A stretch of DNA of 64,000 nt from NCBI GenBank assembly GCA_002813895.1, contig CP024912.1:2759836-2823835 (forward strand), read 5' to 3'. Positions 55,285 to 64,000 of this stretch are shown here, piece by piece. The notes under the pieces are model-generated. The model had not been told where the DNA came from. It saw only the letters and a program-made list of their open reading frames with translations, and did not search any database. The DNA comes from Cyanobacterium sp. HL-69. Lineage in GTDB: Bacteria; Cyanobacteriota; Cyanobacteriia; Cyanobacteriales; Cyanobacteriaceae. Made by a program: the position numbers and the translations under genes. Positions within the stretch are counted from its first letter, which is position 1. Each line of letters starts with the position of its first letter.

Positions 55285-56721
55285 TTATTCACTACCAAAG
55301 ACTTCAATATCACTAAAAACACAGACGGGGGAAGCGTGTCCTACTCGAATCATTTGATTTGGTTCACCTTTACCACATATAGGAGTGCCAAAAACATCTT
55401 TGGTTGATTCGTCTCCCACTGCCGAGAGGTTGTGCCAAAAATGCTGGGTTACTCCTCTATAGTTAGGGTTGCGGAGGGTTTTGGTGAGTTGACCATTTTC
55501 GATGAGACGGGCATATTCACAACCAAACTGAAATTTGTTACGATAGTCATCGATAGACCATGAGCGGTTGGATTCCATATAAACCCCATGTTCGATATTG
55601 CTAATCAAGTCATCAAAACTATTTTCCCCTGATTCTAAGTTTAAATTAGCCATGCGGTCAATGGGAGGACGATTCCAAGAACTAGCCCGACTGTTAGCAA
55701 CTCCTTCAACTTTTGCTCTGGCTTGGCTTTCAAGACTTCCTAAGCCTCTCAATAGGATTCCGTCTTTGATTAAATGTTGTCGTTGGGCTTCTATACCTGT
55801 ATCATCAAAGCCATAACTGGCCAATTCTCCTTCAAAAGTGGGATCGAAGGTTATATTCATTTTTGATGAACCATAGGCAAGGTTGCCGAAGTCTTCTAGT
55901 TTGACAAAGCTACTGCCTGCATAGTTTCTCTCGTCTCCTAATATTCGATCTAATTCGAGGGGATGTCCTACGCTTTCGTGAATTTGTAACATCATTTGGT
56001 CAGGGGCGAGTACTAGGTTTGTTCTAGTATTGGGACATTCTTGGGCATGGATAAGGGCGATCGCACTTTCCCCTATTTGTTTAGCCCGTTGTAAAATGAG
56101 AGAGGGATTAATAATTTCTGCACCCCCTTGATAACACCGCGCCAACATTCCATTATCACTACGTTTTTGGATAATATTACCATCTTGAGCAACAGCACCA
56201 TAATCCGTGGATACCATGGAAAAATGTTGAAAAATATTAGCACCATTACTACTAACAAAATGATGCTCTACTTCATTCATTATGGCCAAAGCAGTAGTTT
56301 TAACCACCAGAGACGATACTTTTAAACTCTCACATACCTGAATTAGTAAATCATTTATATCCCTAATACTGAGAGTGTCAAGGGGGTTTTGTACCGAAGA
56401 CTGATAACCTCCCCGACTAGGAGGACGAATGCTACTATCAAAACTAAAAATTCCCCATTCCTGAGCAGATATGGCCTGTTGTCTGGCGTTATTGACAGCC
56501 CTTTGAATACTGGCAAAATCAAGGCGATTAGTGGCACAATACCCCATCTGTCCATTAACCAACACCTCCGCCATTACTCCTCGATTTATTTTTTTACCAT
56601 GATATTGCGGTAAACCATCTCGAAATCGATGGGTTTGACTTTTTTCACTCACATATCTCAAGCCTACCCAATCAGCTGTAATGGTTAAATTTTCAATGGT
56701 TTTTTCTAAGTCAATATTCAT
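55285..56721 (-). CDS. tldD: TldD family metalloprotease
   Basis: A 478-residue member of the TldD/PmbA family; TldD-TldE heterodimers degrade unfolded peptides and process ribosomal peptides such as microcins. The zinc-binding HExxxH motif of TldD is present as H248-E249-x3-H253 (QIHESVGHPLELDRILG), with further family stretches GSSKMNITFDPTFEGELASYGFDDTG and GVYMESNRSWSIDDYRNKFQFGCEYA. This is the catalytic TldD subunit type; the TldE/PmbA partner is not in the window. A role in maturation of ribosomal peptides is possible but not shown by neighbours. Confidence 0.9.
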   Translation of the reverse strand: MNIDLEKTIENLTITADWVGLRYVSEKSQTHRFRDGLPQYHGKKINRGVMAEVLVNGQMGYCATNRLDFASIQRAVNNARQQAISAQEWGIFSFDSSIRPPSRGGYQSSVQNPLDTLSIRDINDLLIQVCESLKVSSLVVKTTALAIMNEVEHHFVSSNGANIFQHFSMVSTDYGAVAQDGNIIQKRSDNGMLARCYQGGAEIINPSLILQRAKQIGESAIALIHAQECPNTRTNLVLAPDQMMLQIHESVGHPLELDRILGDERNYAGSSFVKLEDFGNLAYGSSKMNITFDPTFEGELASYGFDDTGIEAQRQHLIKDGILLRGLGSLESQARAKVEGVANSRASSWNRPPIDRMANLNLESGENSFDDLISNIEHGVYMESNRSWSIDDYRNKFQFGCEYARLIENGQLTKTLRNPNYRGVTQHFWHNLSAVGDESTKDVFGTPICGKGEPNQMIRVGHASPVCVFSDIEVFGSE

Positions 56722-56774
56722 GGATTTACATTTGTGAGACTAAATAAGTTTTTATTTATAAACAATGGTAATTA

Positions 56775-57086
56775 TTACCAATCAAAAATGGGATCTTCTT
56801 CGTCTTCTAATTCCCAATCTCTAACAAAATTTTGAGATTTTCTCTTATTATTTTTTCTCAATTTTTTCTTTTTATTCATTGGGTTAAAAAACAATGGCAA
56901 TAAAGCCCCACCAATGCAACCAGAGGCCACAGAAAATGAAACTAAAATACCTAAAGGAATAGAAATTGATTGAAGTCCAAAGAATTGTAAACTAATGGGG
57001 GCTACATTTTGGATGGCAAAAATTGGTAGGATAATAATCCAAAAAGAAATAATAAGAGTGATAATTAAATTACTAAATATTTTCAT
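56775..57086 (-). CDS. LapA-domain (DUF1049) membrane protein
   Basis: A 103-residue protein with two membrane helices (about residues 6-27 and 44-66): IIILPIFAIQNVAPISLQFFGLQSISIPLGILVSFSVASGCIGGALLPLFF. This matches the LapA family, named for a lipopolysaccharide-assembly protein. The C-terminal third is soluble and charged (NKKKKLRKNNKRKSQNFVRDWELEDEEDPIFDW). It lies on the minus strand just upstream of tldD, with 53 bp between, and may be co-transcribed. The function in cyanobacteria is unknown. Confidence 0.8.
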   Translation of the reverse strand: MKIFSNLIITLIISFWIIILPIFAIQNVAPISLQFFGLQSISIPLGILVSFSVASGCIGGALLPLFFNPMNKKKKLRKNNKRKSQNFVRDWELEDEEDPIFDW

Positions 57087-57181
57087 AAAATAGAATTTTG
57101 AGAAAAAATATCCCCTAGTACTTTGGGGATTGTAAAAGTAAGAATTAAGCTAATTTAATGAATAGTAATAGTTTAGTATTT

Positions 57182-58363
57182 CTATGAAGAAAGTAAATTA
57201 ATAAAAGGTGTACTTAACCAACTTAAACCCACTTTTAACTGATGTTTTGGGGTAGGAAGACGATATAGATACACAAATCGACGGGCAAGATAAGCCAAAC
57301 CACCGTCGAGGGATACTCCTAAACCGCTGAGGGTAGCGTTATCTATTCCTAGGGCAATCATTTCCCCAAGGGGTTGATAACGGAAGGGTAAGAGGGGTTT
57401 TTCTTGTAGAGATGCCCAAATATTCCAAGCACAATAGTCTGATTGTTGGAAGGCAACTTGGGCGGTGGAGGGTAAAATATTTCCGTCTTTATCAAGGGAT
57501 TCTACTAAGTCACCGAGGGCAAATATTTCGGGATAGTTTTCCACTTGCAATTCTTGGTTGATGGTTAGTTTTCCCTGTTCGTTTTGGGGTAAGCTAAGAC
57601 CATCTAATATTTTTACTGGTTTTGTGCCGACTGTCCACAATACTAAGTCAACGGGAATGGTATCAACGATATTTTTATATTGGAGGGAAATTTGATTTTC
57701 TTCTATGCTAGTTATTTCTGTGTCTAAATCTAGCCATATTTTTCTATCTCTAAGGGCTTTTTCGGCGGTTTTACGGTTAAATTCGGGGGATTTTTTGAGA
57801 ATTTGATCGCCCCTATCAATAATTCTAATTTTACCACGTTCTTGGAGGCGATCGCCTATTTTTACAGCCAATTCTACGCCACTGTAACCACCACCAACGA
57901 TGGCAACTCGGATTTTTTCTTGGTCAGAATTTTCTAATTGTCTTAATCTTTCTTTGAGGGTATAAGCATCATTGAGGGTACGGAAGGGAATGGCATACTC
58001 TTTTGCACCAGCAACGGTTTGGGAGGGAGTAGTGCCACCAAAAGCCACCACCAAACGATCATATTCTAGGGTAGAGTTAGATTCTAGGCTGACGGTTTTG
58101 TTTTCCAGGTTTATTCCTGTGACGGTGTCTTGGATAAAGTTGATTTTGCTATCTTCTAATAATTCGGTATAGTAGGGGGCTACTTCCCAACTTTGCATTT
58201 CTTCAGTAATTAATTCATATAGTAAGGGAGAGAATAAGAAGCGATCGCCCTTATCCACCAAAGTAATCTCAGGAAAATCCCCTTCCCAGTCTAATTCTTG
58301 TAATCGTAGGGCGGTATAAAGCCCCCCAAATCCACCACCGAGAATCAATATTTTATCGGCCAT
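57182..58363 (-). CDS. Type II NAD(P)H dehydrogenase, NdbB-like
   Basis: A 393-residue FAD flavoprotein of the NDH-2 family, which oxidises NAD(P)H and reduces quinones at the membrane without proton pumping. Motifs: KILILGGGFGGLYTALRLQ (FAD site), RLVVAFGGTTPSQTV, VAIVGGGYSGVELAVKIGDRL (NADH site), NYPEIFALGDLVESLD and PSTAQVAFQQSDYCAWNIWA. It most resembles cyanobacterial NdbB, which in Synechocystis reduces demethylphylloquinone in vitamin K1 synthesis; that link is from memory and subgroup certainty is moderate. It shares the minus strand with the class I LysRS upstream, with a repeat element between. Confidence 0.87.
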   Translation of the reverse strand: MADKILILGGGFGGLYTALRLQELDWEGDFPEITLVDKGDRFLFSPLLYELITEEMQSWEVAPYYTELLEDSKINFIQDTVTGINLENKTVSLESNSTLEYDRLVVAFGGTTPSQTVAGAKEYAIPFRTLNDAYTLKERLRQLENSDQEKIRVAIVGGGYSGVELAVKIGDRLQERGKIRIIDRGDQILKKSPEFNRKTAEKALRDRKIWLDLDTEITSIEENQISLQYKNIVDTIPVDLVLWTVGTKPVKILDGLSLPQNEQGKLTINQELQVENYPEIFALGDLVESLDKDGNILPSTAQVAFQQSDYCAWNIWASLQEKPLLPFRYQPLGEMIALGIDNATLSGLGVSLDGGLAYLARRFVYLYRLPTPKHQLKVGLSWLSTPFINLLSS

Positions 58364-58436
58364 GATATAGTCTCCCTCTTAAAATTACTGCTGTCTCTAT
58401 TCTATGTTACTGCCATGGCAAAAGTTAGAAAACAAA

Positions 58437-58582
58437 CCCCCCTTTCTTTGTAAGGGGGAAAAACAGATATAGCGTTTTTTATAATTATGAGATACATTTA
58501 TGATTTTCAAGTCCCCCGAATTTGCGGGGGATTTAGGGGGATCATTTTGTACCCCGTAACCATGATAATTGCTATAAAAAAT
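58437..58582. mobile_element. MITE-like or repeat element between NDH-2 and LysRS genes
   Basis: The 227-bp gap contains a hairpin CCCCCTT-TCTTTGT-AAGGGGG (58438-58458). An imperfect inverted repeat follows: TTTTTTATA-ATTAT near 58475-58488, mirrored by ATAATTGCTATAAAAAA near 58565-58581. Inside it is AAGTCCCCCGAATTTGCGGG and onward (58509-58542), also found degenerate at 31140. There is no transposase. The hairpin, read on the minus strand, is followed by T-rich DNA and may end the LysRS transcript. Small non-coding mobile elements of this shape are common in cyanobacteria; here the boundaries are approximate. Confidence 0.4.
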
Positions 58583-58590
58583 AAAACCGA

Positions 58591-60165
58591 TTACTTATTA
58601 ATAACTTCTTCTAGTCTTTTTAATACAAAATCCTTATCTAAATAGGATAGTAAATAACCAGCCTTTGGTCCTTTTTCTTTCCCTAAAAAGCTATAATAAA
58701 CCGCAGGAAAAGCCACATTAGGTTTAAATCCTAATTGTTTCATTGCTGTAAATAAAGCCGTTTGTAACTCCTCTCCTTCCCATTTTTCAAGGGTTGTTAA
58801 AGTTTCCTTTAATTGTCCTAAATAAGTGATTTGATCATCCGTTAATTCCGAGACAATTTCAGGAATAGAGTCAAAATAAATAACTAACTTTTCTTCCTCA
58901 TCAGCATAATCAGCCAACCATTTACGGGCGATCGCAATGCGTTCATTAATCTTAACCCAGTCATAGTCAGTCAACTCCACCTCAGCCCGTTTCTTAACCT
59001 CCTCCACAATATCTAAATGGGGAACTTGTAATAAAGAAATAAGGGTACTAATATCAAAAGTATAAAAAGGCTTAATTTCCTCATCTAATTGAGAATAAAA
59101 TAAAGGTAATAAAGTTTTATCTAACTCTACATTTTCATTATCTTCTTTTAGTTTTGCATAGGTATTTAAAAGATTATCATAATCCCTAAATAAGCGAGTA
59201 ATATTATCATAATTAGGAGAAAAATTAATAACCGTTTTTGGCTGAGTTTTTAACATTAAAAACCGCAAAATTTCTGGAGGTAATAAATCCGCCATATCCT
59301 TCGCACTAGAGCCAACTCCCTTAGACGAACTCATTTTGGTACCATTGACCAAAATAAACTCATAGGGAGAATGAAAAGGAGGCTGTTTACCCAAAACCTT
59401 ACGAGAAATAGCATTCGCCACATCCCTCGATCCACCCTTTTGGGAATGGTCTTTTCCAGCCATCTCCATGGTGACACCAATCAAATTCCACTTAGCAACC
59501 CATTCCACCTTCCAAGGCAACTTACCATTACCATCAAAAGGAGATACCCAGCCAGAATGCCCACACCCTTTTACCCAATCCGTAGCGTCTTCCTTACAGG
59601 TGTAAAAAACTTCTGAGCCATTGTAGTCTGTGGTCACCGTGGTGGCAATCTTACCACATTTTTCGCACACTACTTGAAAAGGATACCAGTTTTCAGGGCG
59701 ATCGGACTTACTCACACTTAGATATACATCCTTAATTCCCTGAGCATTTTTCAAAAAAGTATCGATATAAGGGTTCATTTTTCCAGAGCGGTATAAATCC
59801 CTTAAATAATAAATTTCCGCCTTAACTCCCAAATAATCGAAAACCTCTAAAAACTCCTCCATAAAATACTTCGCATAATCACTGCTTTTTTCATCAGGAG
59901 AAGGCACATTGCAAAGGGGAAAACCCAAATAGGGAGCAAACTTTTCTTGATCTAAGTAATGGGGTACAGTATCTAAAGCATCATAATCATCTACCCCATA
60001 GGTAAATTTAACGGGTTTACCAGCTCTTCTTAAAGCCCGATACATGACATCATGAATAATAACACCGCGCACCGAGCCTACGTGTACCCTACCTGAAGGG
60101 GTTTTGGAGTCATTTACTAATTCTTCTTGGTGGGAACTTTCTGCTATTTTATCCGCCCAAAACAT
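58591..60165 (-). CDS. lysK: Class I lysyl-tRNA synthetase
   Basis: A 524-residue class I LysRS. The HIGH-equivalent is HVGS (H28-S31 in TPSGRVHVGSVRGVIIHDVMYRA), and the second signature is KMSSSKG (277-283). A cysteine/histidine set (C167, C170, C190, C201, H203) suggests a zinc site. The region PVKFTYGVDDYDALDTVPHYL is typical of archaeal and some bacterial LysK. As I understand it, most cyanobacteria carry the unrelated class II LysS, so this gene is unusual and may come from transfer. Whether a class II gene also exists lies outside the window. All signature residues are intact, so it should be active. Confidence 0.93.
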   Translation of the reverse strand: MFWADKIAESSHQEELVNDSKTPSGRVHVGSVRGVIIHDVMYRALRRAGKPVKFTYGVDDYDALDTVPHYLDQEKFAPYLGFPLCNVPSPDEKSSDYAKYFMEEFLEVFDYLGVKAEIYYLRDLYRSGKMNPYIDTFLKNAQGIKDVYLSVSKSDRPENWYPFQVVCEKCGKIATTVTTDYNGSEVFYTCKEDATDWVKGCGHSGWVSPFDGNGKLPWKVEWVAKWNLIGVTMEMAGKDHSQKGGSRDVANAISRKVLGKQPPFHSPYEFILVNGTKMSSSKGVGSSAKDMADLLPPEILRFLMLKTQPKTVINFSPNYDNITRLFRDYDNLLNTYAKLKEDNENVELDKTLLPLFYSQLDEEIKPFYTFDISTLISLLQVPHLDIVEEVKKRAEVELTDYDWVKINERIAIARKWLADYADEEEKLVIYFDSIPEIVSELTDDQITYLGQLKETLTTLEKWEGEELQTALFTAMKQLGFKPNVAFPAVYYSFLGKEKGPKAGYLLSYLDKDFVLKRLEEVINK

Positions 60166-60266
60166 AATTTAATAATTCTTAACTATAATTTACAGTGCAA
60201 ACCTCTGATTATATCTTAACTTCATGAGGTGGGGAATAGGGAATAGGCAATGGTGATCAGAAAGTA

Positions 60267-60635
60267 TTACCTTAACTCTCTACCAAAGGGAAATAGGGCG
60301 ATGGGTATGAGCTTAAAATGTTGTTTTGCAAAGGGTAAACCAATAATCGTAATGGCTAAAATTAGACCATGGACAAGGTGAGAAATGGCGATTTCCCAAC
60401 CAAATAACAATAACCAAATCACATTAAAAATAGTGTTTAAAGTATTGGAATAGTCTGGGGAAACATAGTCACGTCTGCCAAAGGGAGTCATGGTTGCTAC
60501 TCCTAGCTTAATAGCTTGAACCCCAAAAGGGATCCCGATAATGGTAAGGCAAGTAGTCAAACCACCAATAACATAAGCTAATCCACTCAGAAAGCCACCG
60601 AAAATTAACCAAATAATATTTCCTATTAAACTCAT
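60267..60635 (-). CDS. YccF domain-containing membrane protein
   Basis: A 122-residue inner-membrane protein with the twin YccF repeat: NIIWLIFGGFLSGLAYVIGGLTTCLTIIGIPFGVQAIKLGVATMTPFG and NVIWLLLFGWEIAISHLVHGLILAITIIGLPFAKQHFKLIPIALFPFGRE. About four helices are expected. The family is widespread, and its function is unknown. It lies 101 bp after the class I LysRS gene's start side on the same strand and is transcribed toward it. Confidence 0.88.
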   Translation of the reverse strand: MSLIGNIIWLIFGGFLSGLAYVIGGLTTCLTIIGIPFGVQAIKLGVATMTPFGRRDYVSPDYSNTLNTIFNVIWLLLFGWEIAISHLVHGLILAITIIGLPFAKQHFKLIPIALFPFGRELR

Positions 60636-61256
60636 TTTTTATACTCCTTAATCTGTGTTTACCTAAAAATATACCATCCTTAAATAATTTGTGAGAAAAT
60701 CCTTCCATACATTATCAAAGAAAAGAGGTTTTAAACTGTTGTCAGGTAATAAGAACATTCTTTGCTGTTTTTAGACATTTTACCGACAAAATAGGATGAC
60801 TACGTTCAAATATGTTAGAAGTATATATAAACAAATAGCAATAATATTATAATTTTTACAAACACATTTAAATTGCTGAAACTTGGTATAATAAGTGGTT
60901 AATTTTAAAAAAATGTAGATTGCAAAATAACAAAATAAAATCAATGTAAATTATAGTTTCCTTACGAATAGGCGAAGATAAAGTATATATTCTTTTTGAA
61001 ATAACTTAATCTTTTTATGTAATAACTGAATATTACGGTTGCATAATTTGACTGCAAAAACGTCAATACAAATAAAAAAATGATAAGATTTTAGTGAACA
61101 AAATTAATAAAAAAAACAAATTTTAAGGTCAACTAATTAATACTTAAGTAGTTCTTTTACTCTTTATCAAAGTTTTACAACACAGATTGCCCTTTTTGCT
61201 AAAAGTTTATTAAAATTAAGTAACAAATTATACTAATTAATGAACATATATATCCT
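60636..61256. other. 621-bp gene-free region upstream of the pil chemotaxis genes
   Basis: Very AT-rich. On the plus strand an extended -10 element TGG-TATAAT lies at 60884-60892, which would give a leader of about 358 nt for pilH. Nearer the gene, TTGAC-TGCAAAAAC-GTCAA (61048-61066) is a small inverted repeat that could be an operator or part of a second promoter. No ORF is seen. A PilG/PatA-like gene, which usually precedes pilH in cyanobacteria, is absent from this stretch. Confidence 0.45.
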
Positions 61257-61619
61257 ATGACAAGCATTTTACTGGTAGATGACCTAAAGTCAGAACTAGA
61301 TTTACTTAACGACTACCTCACATCGGCTGGTTATCAGGTGACTACAGCTAGTGATGGTAAAGAAGCTCTTTCAAAAGTAATTGAAATTAAGCCAGATGCT
61401 ATTGTTACCGATTGGATGATGCCCAACATGGGAGGATTAGACTTGTGTCGACAACTTAAAAAAAATCCTGATACAGCGACTATTCCTGTGGTTGCTTGTA
61501 CGGCAAAAAATGCCGCAGTGGATCGGATGTGGGCAGAAAAACAAGGGGTAAAAGCCTATGTGGTAAAGCCTTGCACTAAAGATCAAATTGTGGATGCGGT
61601 TAAACAAGCGCTCGTTTAA
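61257..61619 (+). CDS. pilH: PilH-like CheY response regulator
   Basis: A 120-residue stand-alone receiver domain. Acidic residues D8 and D9, phospho-acceptor D52 (IVTDWMMPNMGGLDL), T82 in VACTAKNAAVDRMWAEKQG, and K104 in YVVKPCTKDQ are all present. In Synechocystis the equivalent PilH belongs to the type IV pilus chemotaxis system for twitching motility. It is followed 8 bp later by a CheW-like gene and then an MCP, which supports the pil identity. The symbol is by order and homology. Confidence 0.85.
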   Translation: MTSILLVDDLKSELDLLNDYLTSAGYQVTTASDGKEALSKVIEIKPDAIVTDWMMPNMGGLDLCRQLKKNPDTATIPVVACTAKNAAVDRMWAEKQGVKAYVVKPCTKDQIVDAVKQALV

Positions 61620-61627
61620 TAAAACTT

Positions 61628-62200
61628 ATGTCTTCTAATACTTCTTCGTTTACTAAGCTACAGGATTTATTACCCCAACTGTTTCAACGTAGTGCCTTAA
61701 CGGGTAATTTGTACCTCCGTTGTCGCTTGGGGGTGAGTGATACTTTTTTGATTCCCATGGAATATGTAAGAGAATCTTTGCTTTTAGAAGGAAATCATAT
61801 TACTCCTCTTCCTCAGATGTCATCTTTTGTAATGGGTTTAATGACTTCAAGGGAAAGGGTTTTTTCGGTGGTGGATTTACCTCAGTTGATGGGGTTTTCT
61901 CCTTTGCCTACTTACTCGAGACAATATCATGTGGTGGTGATTTCTGTCTCTCCTTTTTTACCTAAATACTCCCAAGATGAGGAGATATTTTTGGGATTGG
62001 CGGTGAATCAAATTGAGGGTATTACCAGAATGAGTACAGAAAAAGTTTCTAGCTTGGGCGAGGTGCAAAATTTGTTGGAGATGGACAGAATTGGTCATTG
62101 GTTTAGTCTGACTCCTTATTTACAGGGATGGGTAGAAAGGGAAAATGAAAAACCCCTTGCCCTATTAAATCTTAAGTCTATTGTTCAGGCTACCCAATAA
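61628..62200 (+). CDS. pilI: PilI-like CheW protein
   Basis: A 190-residue CheW-domain coupling protein that links the receptor to a CheA-type kinase. Stretches of the fold: SDTFLIPMEYVRESLLLEGNHITPLPQMSSFVMGLMTSRERVFSVVDLPQLMGF, FLGLAVNQIEGITRM and a C-terminal HWFSLTPYLQGWVERENEKPLALLNLKSIV. The region before the domain (about 30 residues) carries a Gln- and Leu-rich helix. It is 8 bp downstream of pilH, and the MCP gene begins 190 bp further. Confidence 0.82.
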   Translation: MSSNTSSFTKLQDLLPQLFQRSALTGNLYLRCRLGVSDTFLIPMEYVRESLLLEGNHITPLPQMSSFVMGLMTSRERVFSVVDLPQLMGFSPLPTYSRQYHVVVISVSPFLPKYSQDEEIFLGLAVNQIEGITRMSTEKVSSLGEVQNLLEMDRIGHWFSLTPYLQGWVERENEKPLALLNLKSIVQATQ

Positions 62201-62390
62201 AGTTATTTTTTAAACATATAAAAAACATCAAACATGGCTTATTTAAAGTAAGTAAATAATTATGGTATAGCTTTATTATTCGACGGACTCAATGTTTACA
62301 TGGGGAAATAATCTAACTTATTATTTAACAAGAAATTGCAAATTATTGCTTTCACATTCTATTATTAATCATTAATCATCTTTTAATATT

Positions 62391-64000
62391 ATGACCTCTC
62401 AACAACCTTCCCTCAATGTTTCTGCGGAATTAGTGTCTTCTTCTCTTGATGGGGTGACAGGGCAACCCATCCCTGAGCCAAAACAAGAAGCGAAACAGGG
62501 GGGAGGCACTCTGCGAGAGCGTTTACTTTTTACGGTAGTGCCAACGACTTTGATTCCTTTGGTGGTAGTAAGTGCTATTGGGATCAATTTTACCCGTTAT
62601 CAGGAGCAACAAAAACAGCAGGGGGAAATAGAGCAAATTGCTTTGGTGACTAGGGAAACGAGTCGGAGTTTTTTGGATAATTTAGAATTTACTGAGGATC
62701 GAGATCCTGTCTTGGAGGCGATTAATAGTACCCTGCAAACTTCTTTACAATTTCAGGTGACTGGCTCTCAGGTGGTGCAGATTGTCGACACAAATACGGG
62801 GGATGTGGTCAATGGTTTGAGTGGTACGGAGGGAGTAAATTTGGAGCAGGTGGTGGGAGGAAATACCATTGCTGATGTGGGAAGGATTTTTGCGGAGGGA
62901 ATATCGACTAATGATTTGGAAAGTATTTTGTCTTCTGTGAGTGTTTTCGATGGGGTTAATAATGCTAATTTGGTTAGCCCTGATGGCGGGGATATAGGGG
63001 TTTTGACTTTGGAGTATCAAAATCGATATTTTAATTTTACTTTAATTCCTGATAGTAATTATTTGGCGATCGCATCGGTGGATAATGCAGATGTGACACA
63101 GTTGGGGGGACAGTTAATTATTGTGTTTGCTACCATTGCTATTTTTTTGGGTGCTTTGGCGGTGGGTAATATTATTTTGTTGGCTCAGACTTTTTCTGCG
63201 CCTTTGGCAAATTTGATTGATAATGCCCAACAGGTGACAGAGGGGGATTTGGATGTTCGGGCGATTCCTGAAGGGACGGTGGAAAGTCGTACGTTGGCGC
63301 AGAATTTTAATGCTCTGGTGAGTCGGGTAAAAGAGTTGATTCGGGAGCAAGAGGCGATCGCCCTTGAGCAACGACAGGAAAAGGAAAAGCTAGAGTTAGG
63401 GATTTTTAACCTCTTAGACGAATTGCAATACGCCGTAGAAGGAGACTTAACCGTAAGAGCCAGTTTAGACTCCATGGAAATGAGTACCGTAGCCGATTTG
63501 TGTAACGCCATCCTCGACAGTTTACAAGACATTGCTTTGCAGGTAAAAGAATCTAGCACTCAGGTGGTTACATCCCTAGGGGAAAACGAATACTCTATTC
63601 AAGAGTTGGCATTCCAAAGCATCAAAGAAACAGAGCAAACCAACCAAACCCTGGCATCCGTGCAAAAAATGTCCTACTCCATCGAAGAAGTGGCAGCCAA
63701 CGCTAGTCAAGCCGCTACCCTTGCCGATGATGCCTATGAGGTGACCAAAAAAGGTTCTGATGCCATGGACAAAACCGTAGAAAGTATTGTCAGCCTTCGT
63801 ACCAATGTGGGAGAAACCGCCAAGAAAATGAAACGTTTAGGGGAATCATCCCAGAACATTTCTCAGGTGGTATCGTTGATCGAAGAAATCGCCCTCAAAA
63901 CTAACCTCCTCGCCATTAATGCTAGTGTGGAAGCCAGTCGTGCAGGGGAGCAAGGACAAGGTTTTACCGTGGTTGCCGAGCAGGTAGGGGCATTGGCAGA
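62391..64000 (+). CDS. pilJ: PilJ-like methyl-accepting chemotaxis protein, 5' part (runs off the window end)
   Basis: The frame opens with ATG at 62391 and stays open to the last base, giving 536 codons of a longer gene. Order: a Gln- and Glu-rich cytoplasmic start; membrane helix at about 46-68 ([19 protein letters not shown]); an extracytoplasmic domain to about 240; a second helix at about 243-266 ([20 protein letters not shown]); HAMP at about 265-320; a linker; and a signalling domain with the hairpin tip [20 protein letters not shown] followed by AGEQGQGF, at about residues 497-520. This identifies an MCP of the pil chemotaxis array. Any CheA-like PilL gene would follow outside the window. 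Confidence 0.88.
   Translation, partial: MTSQQPSLNVSAELVSSSLDGVTGQPIPEPKQEAKQGGGTLRERLLFTVVPTTLIPLVVVSAIGINFTRYQEQQKQQGEIEQIALVTRETSRSFLDNLEFTEDRDPVLEAINSTLQTSLQFQVTGSQVVQIVDTNTGDVVNGLSGTEGVNLEQVVGGNTIADVGRIFAEGISTNDLESILSSVSVFDGVNNANLVSPDGGDIGVLTLEYQNRYFNFTLIPDSNYLAIASVDNADVTQLGGQLIIVFATIAIFLGALAVGNIILLAQTFSAPLANLIDNAQQVTEGDLDVRAIPEGTVESRTLAQNFNALVSRVKELIREQEAIALEQRQEKEKLELGIFNLLDELQYAVEGDLTVRASLDSMEMSTVADLCNAILDSLQDIALQVKESSTQVVTSLGENEYSIQELAFQSIKETEQTNQTLASVQKMSYSIEEVAANASQAATLADDAYEVTKKGSDAMDKTVESIVSLRTNVGETAKKMKRLGESSQNISQVVSLIEEIALKTNLLAINASVEASRAGEQGQGFTVVAEQVGALA

Overview
This window is chromosomal DNA from a cyanobacterium. The evidence is a set of photosynthesis and cyanobacteria-specific genes (ndhA, psb28, a Psb34-like protein, sqdB, biliverdin reductase, ycf20, a type II NAD(P)H dehydrogenase, an EF-G of the second type), many copies of the HIP1 octamer GCGATCGC (for example at 1054-1061 and 5027-5034), AT-rich intergenic DNA, and pil-type chemotaxis genes. 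Gene content and codon use suggest a unicellular lineage near Cyanobacterium/Geminocystis, but that is inference. I see no rRNA, tRNA, CRISPR array, prophage or intact insertion sequence. Most of the window is housekeeping DNA with single genes or very short operons on both strands.

Layout. 1-5.9 kb: end of a glycosyltransferase, a membrane protein, ndhA (without its usual ndhI-G-E partners), a GNAT protein, biliverdin reductase, purN and ycf20. 5.9-11.4 kb: a 1355-residue hybrid sensor kinase, fmt and a YciI protein. 11.4-18.9 kb: a fused acyl-CoA synthetase/acetyltransferase, a transglutaminase-like membrane protein whose catalytic Cys and His are replaced, a DUF697-type GTPase and an SDR protein. 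19-31 kb: cobA, bioF, ispD, a serine hydrolase, a sodium:solute symporter, 5-formyl-THF cyclo-ligase, an M23 peptidase, a tandem universal stress protein, rplY and purA. 31-40 kb: thiD, a ribbon-helix-helix protein, a lone ABC ATPase, obgE, a LuxR-type response regulator, a second DUF697 GTPase and a phosphate-type binding protein. 40-48 kb: trpS, metF, an inositol-phosphatase family gene, a low-Mr phosphatase, ybaB, spmB/spmA, a Psb34-like gene, msrA and a 46-residue membrane protein. 48-57 kb: EF-G with a small overlapping upstream ORF, sqdB, moaB, psb28, a degenerate DinG-like helicase, a ferredoxin and tldD. 57-64 kb: a type II NAD(P)H dehydrogenase, a class I lysyl-tRNA synthetase, yccF, and a pilH-pilI-pilJ array that runs off the end.

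Functional threads. One-carbon metabolism recurs (purN, fmt, 5-formyl-THF cyclo-ligase, metF), as do translation (fmt, rplY, trpS, class I LysRS, EF-G, Obg), photosynthetic membranes (ndhA, psb28, Psb34-like, sqdB, NDH-2), and signalling and motility (hybrid kinase, LuxR regulator, pilHIJ). Intergenic DNA carries families of short repeats: heptamers such as TCCATTA and TGCCCAT, CTTAAG-centred palindromes, and C/G-run hairpins. Several protein C-termini and stop codons lie inside these repeats.

No wholly new multi-gene system is evident. The items most worth a second look are the class I LysRS, the transglutaminase-like protein with replaced catalytic residues, a possible promoter-driven structured RNA near 20.4-20.5 kb, an orphan promoter/terminator pair near 32.6-32.9 kb, the 37-codon ORF overlapping the EF-G start, and the repeat-derived protein tails.
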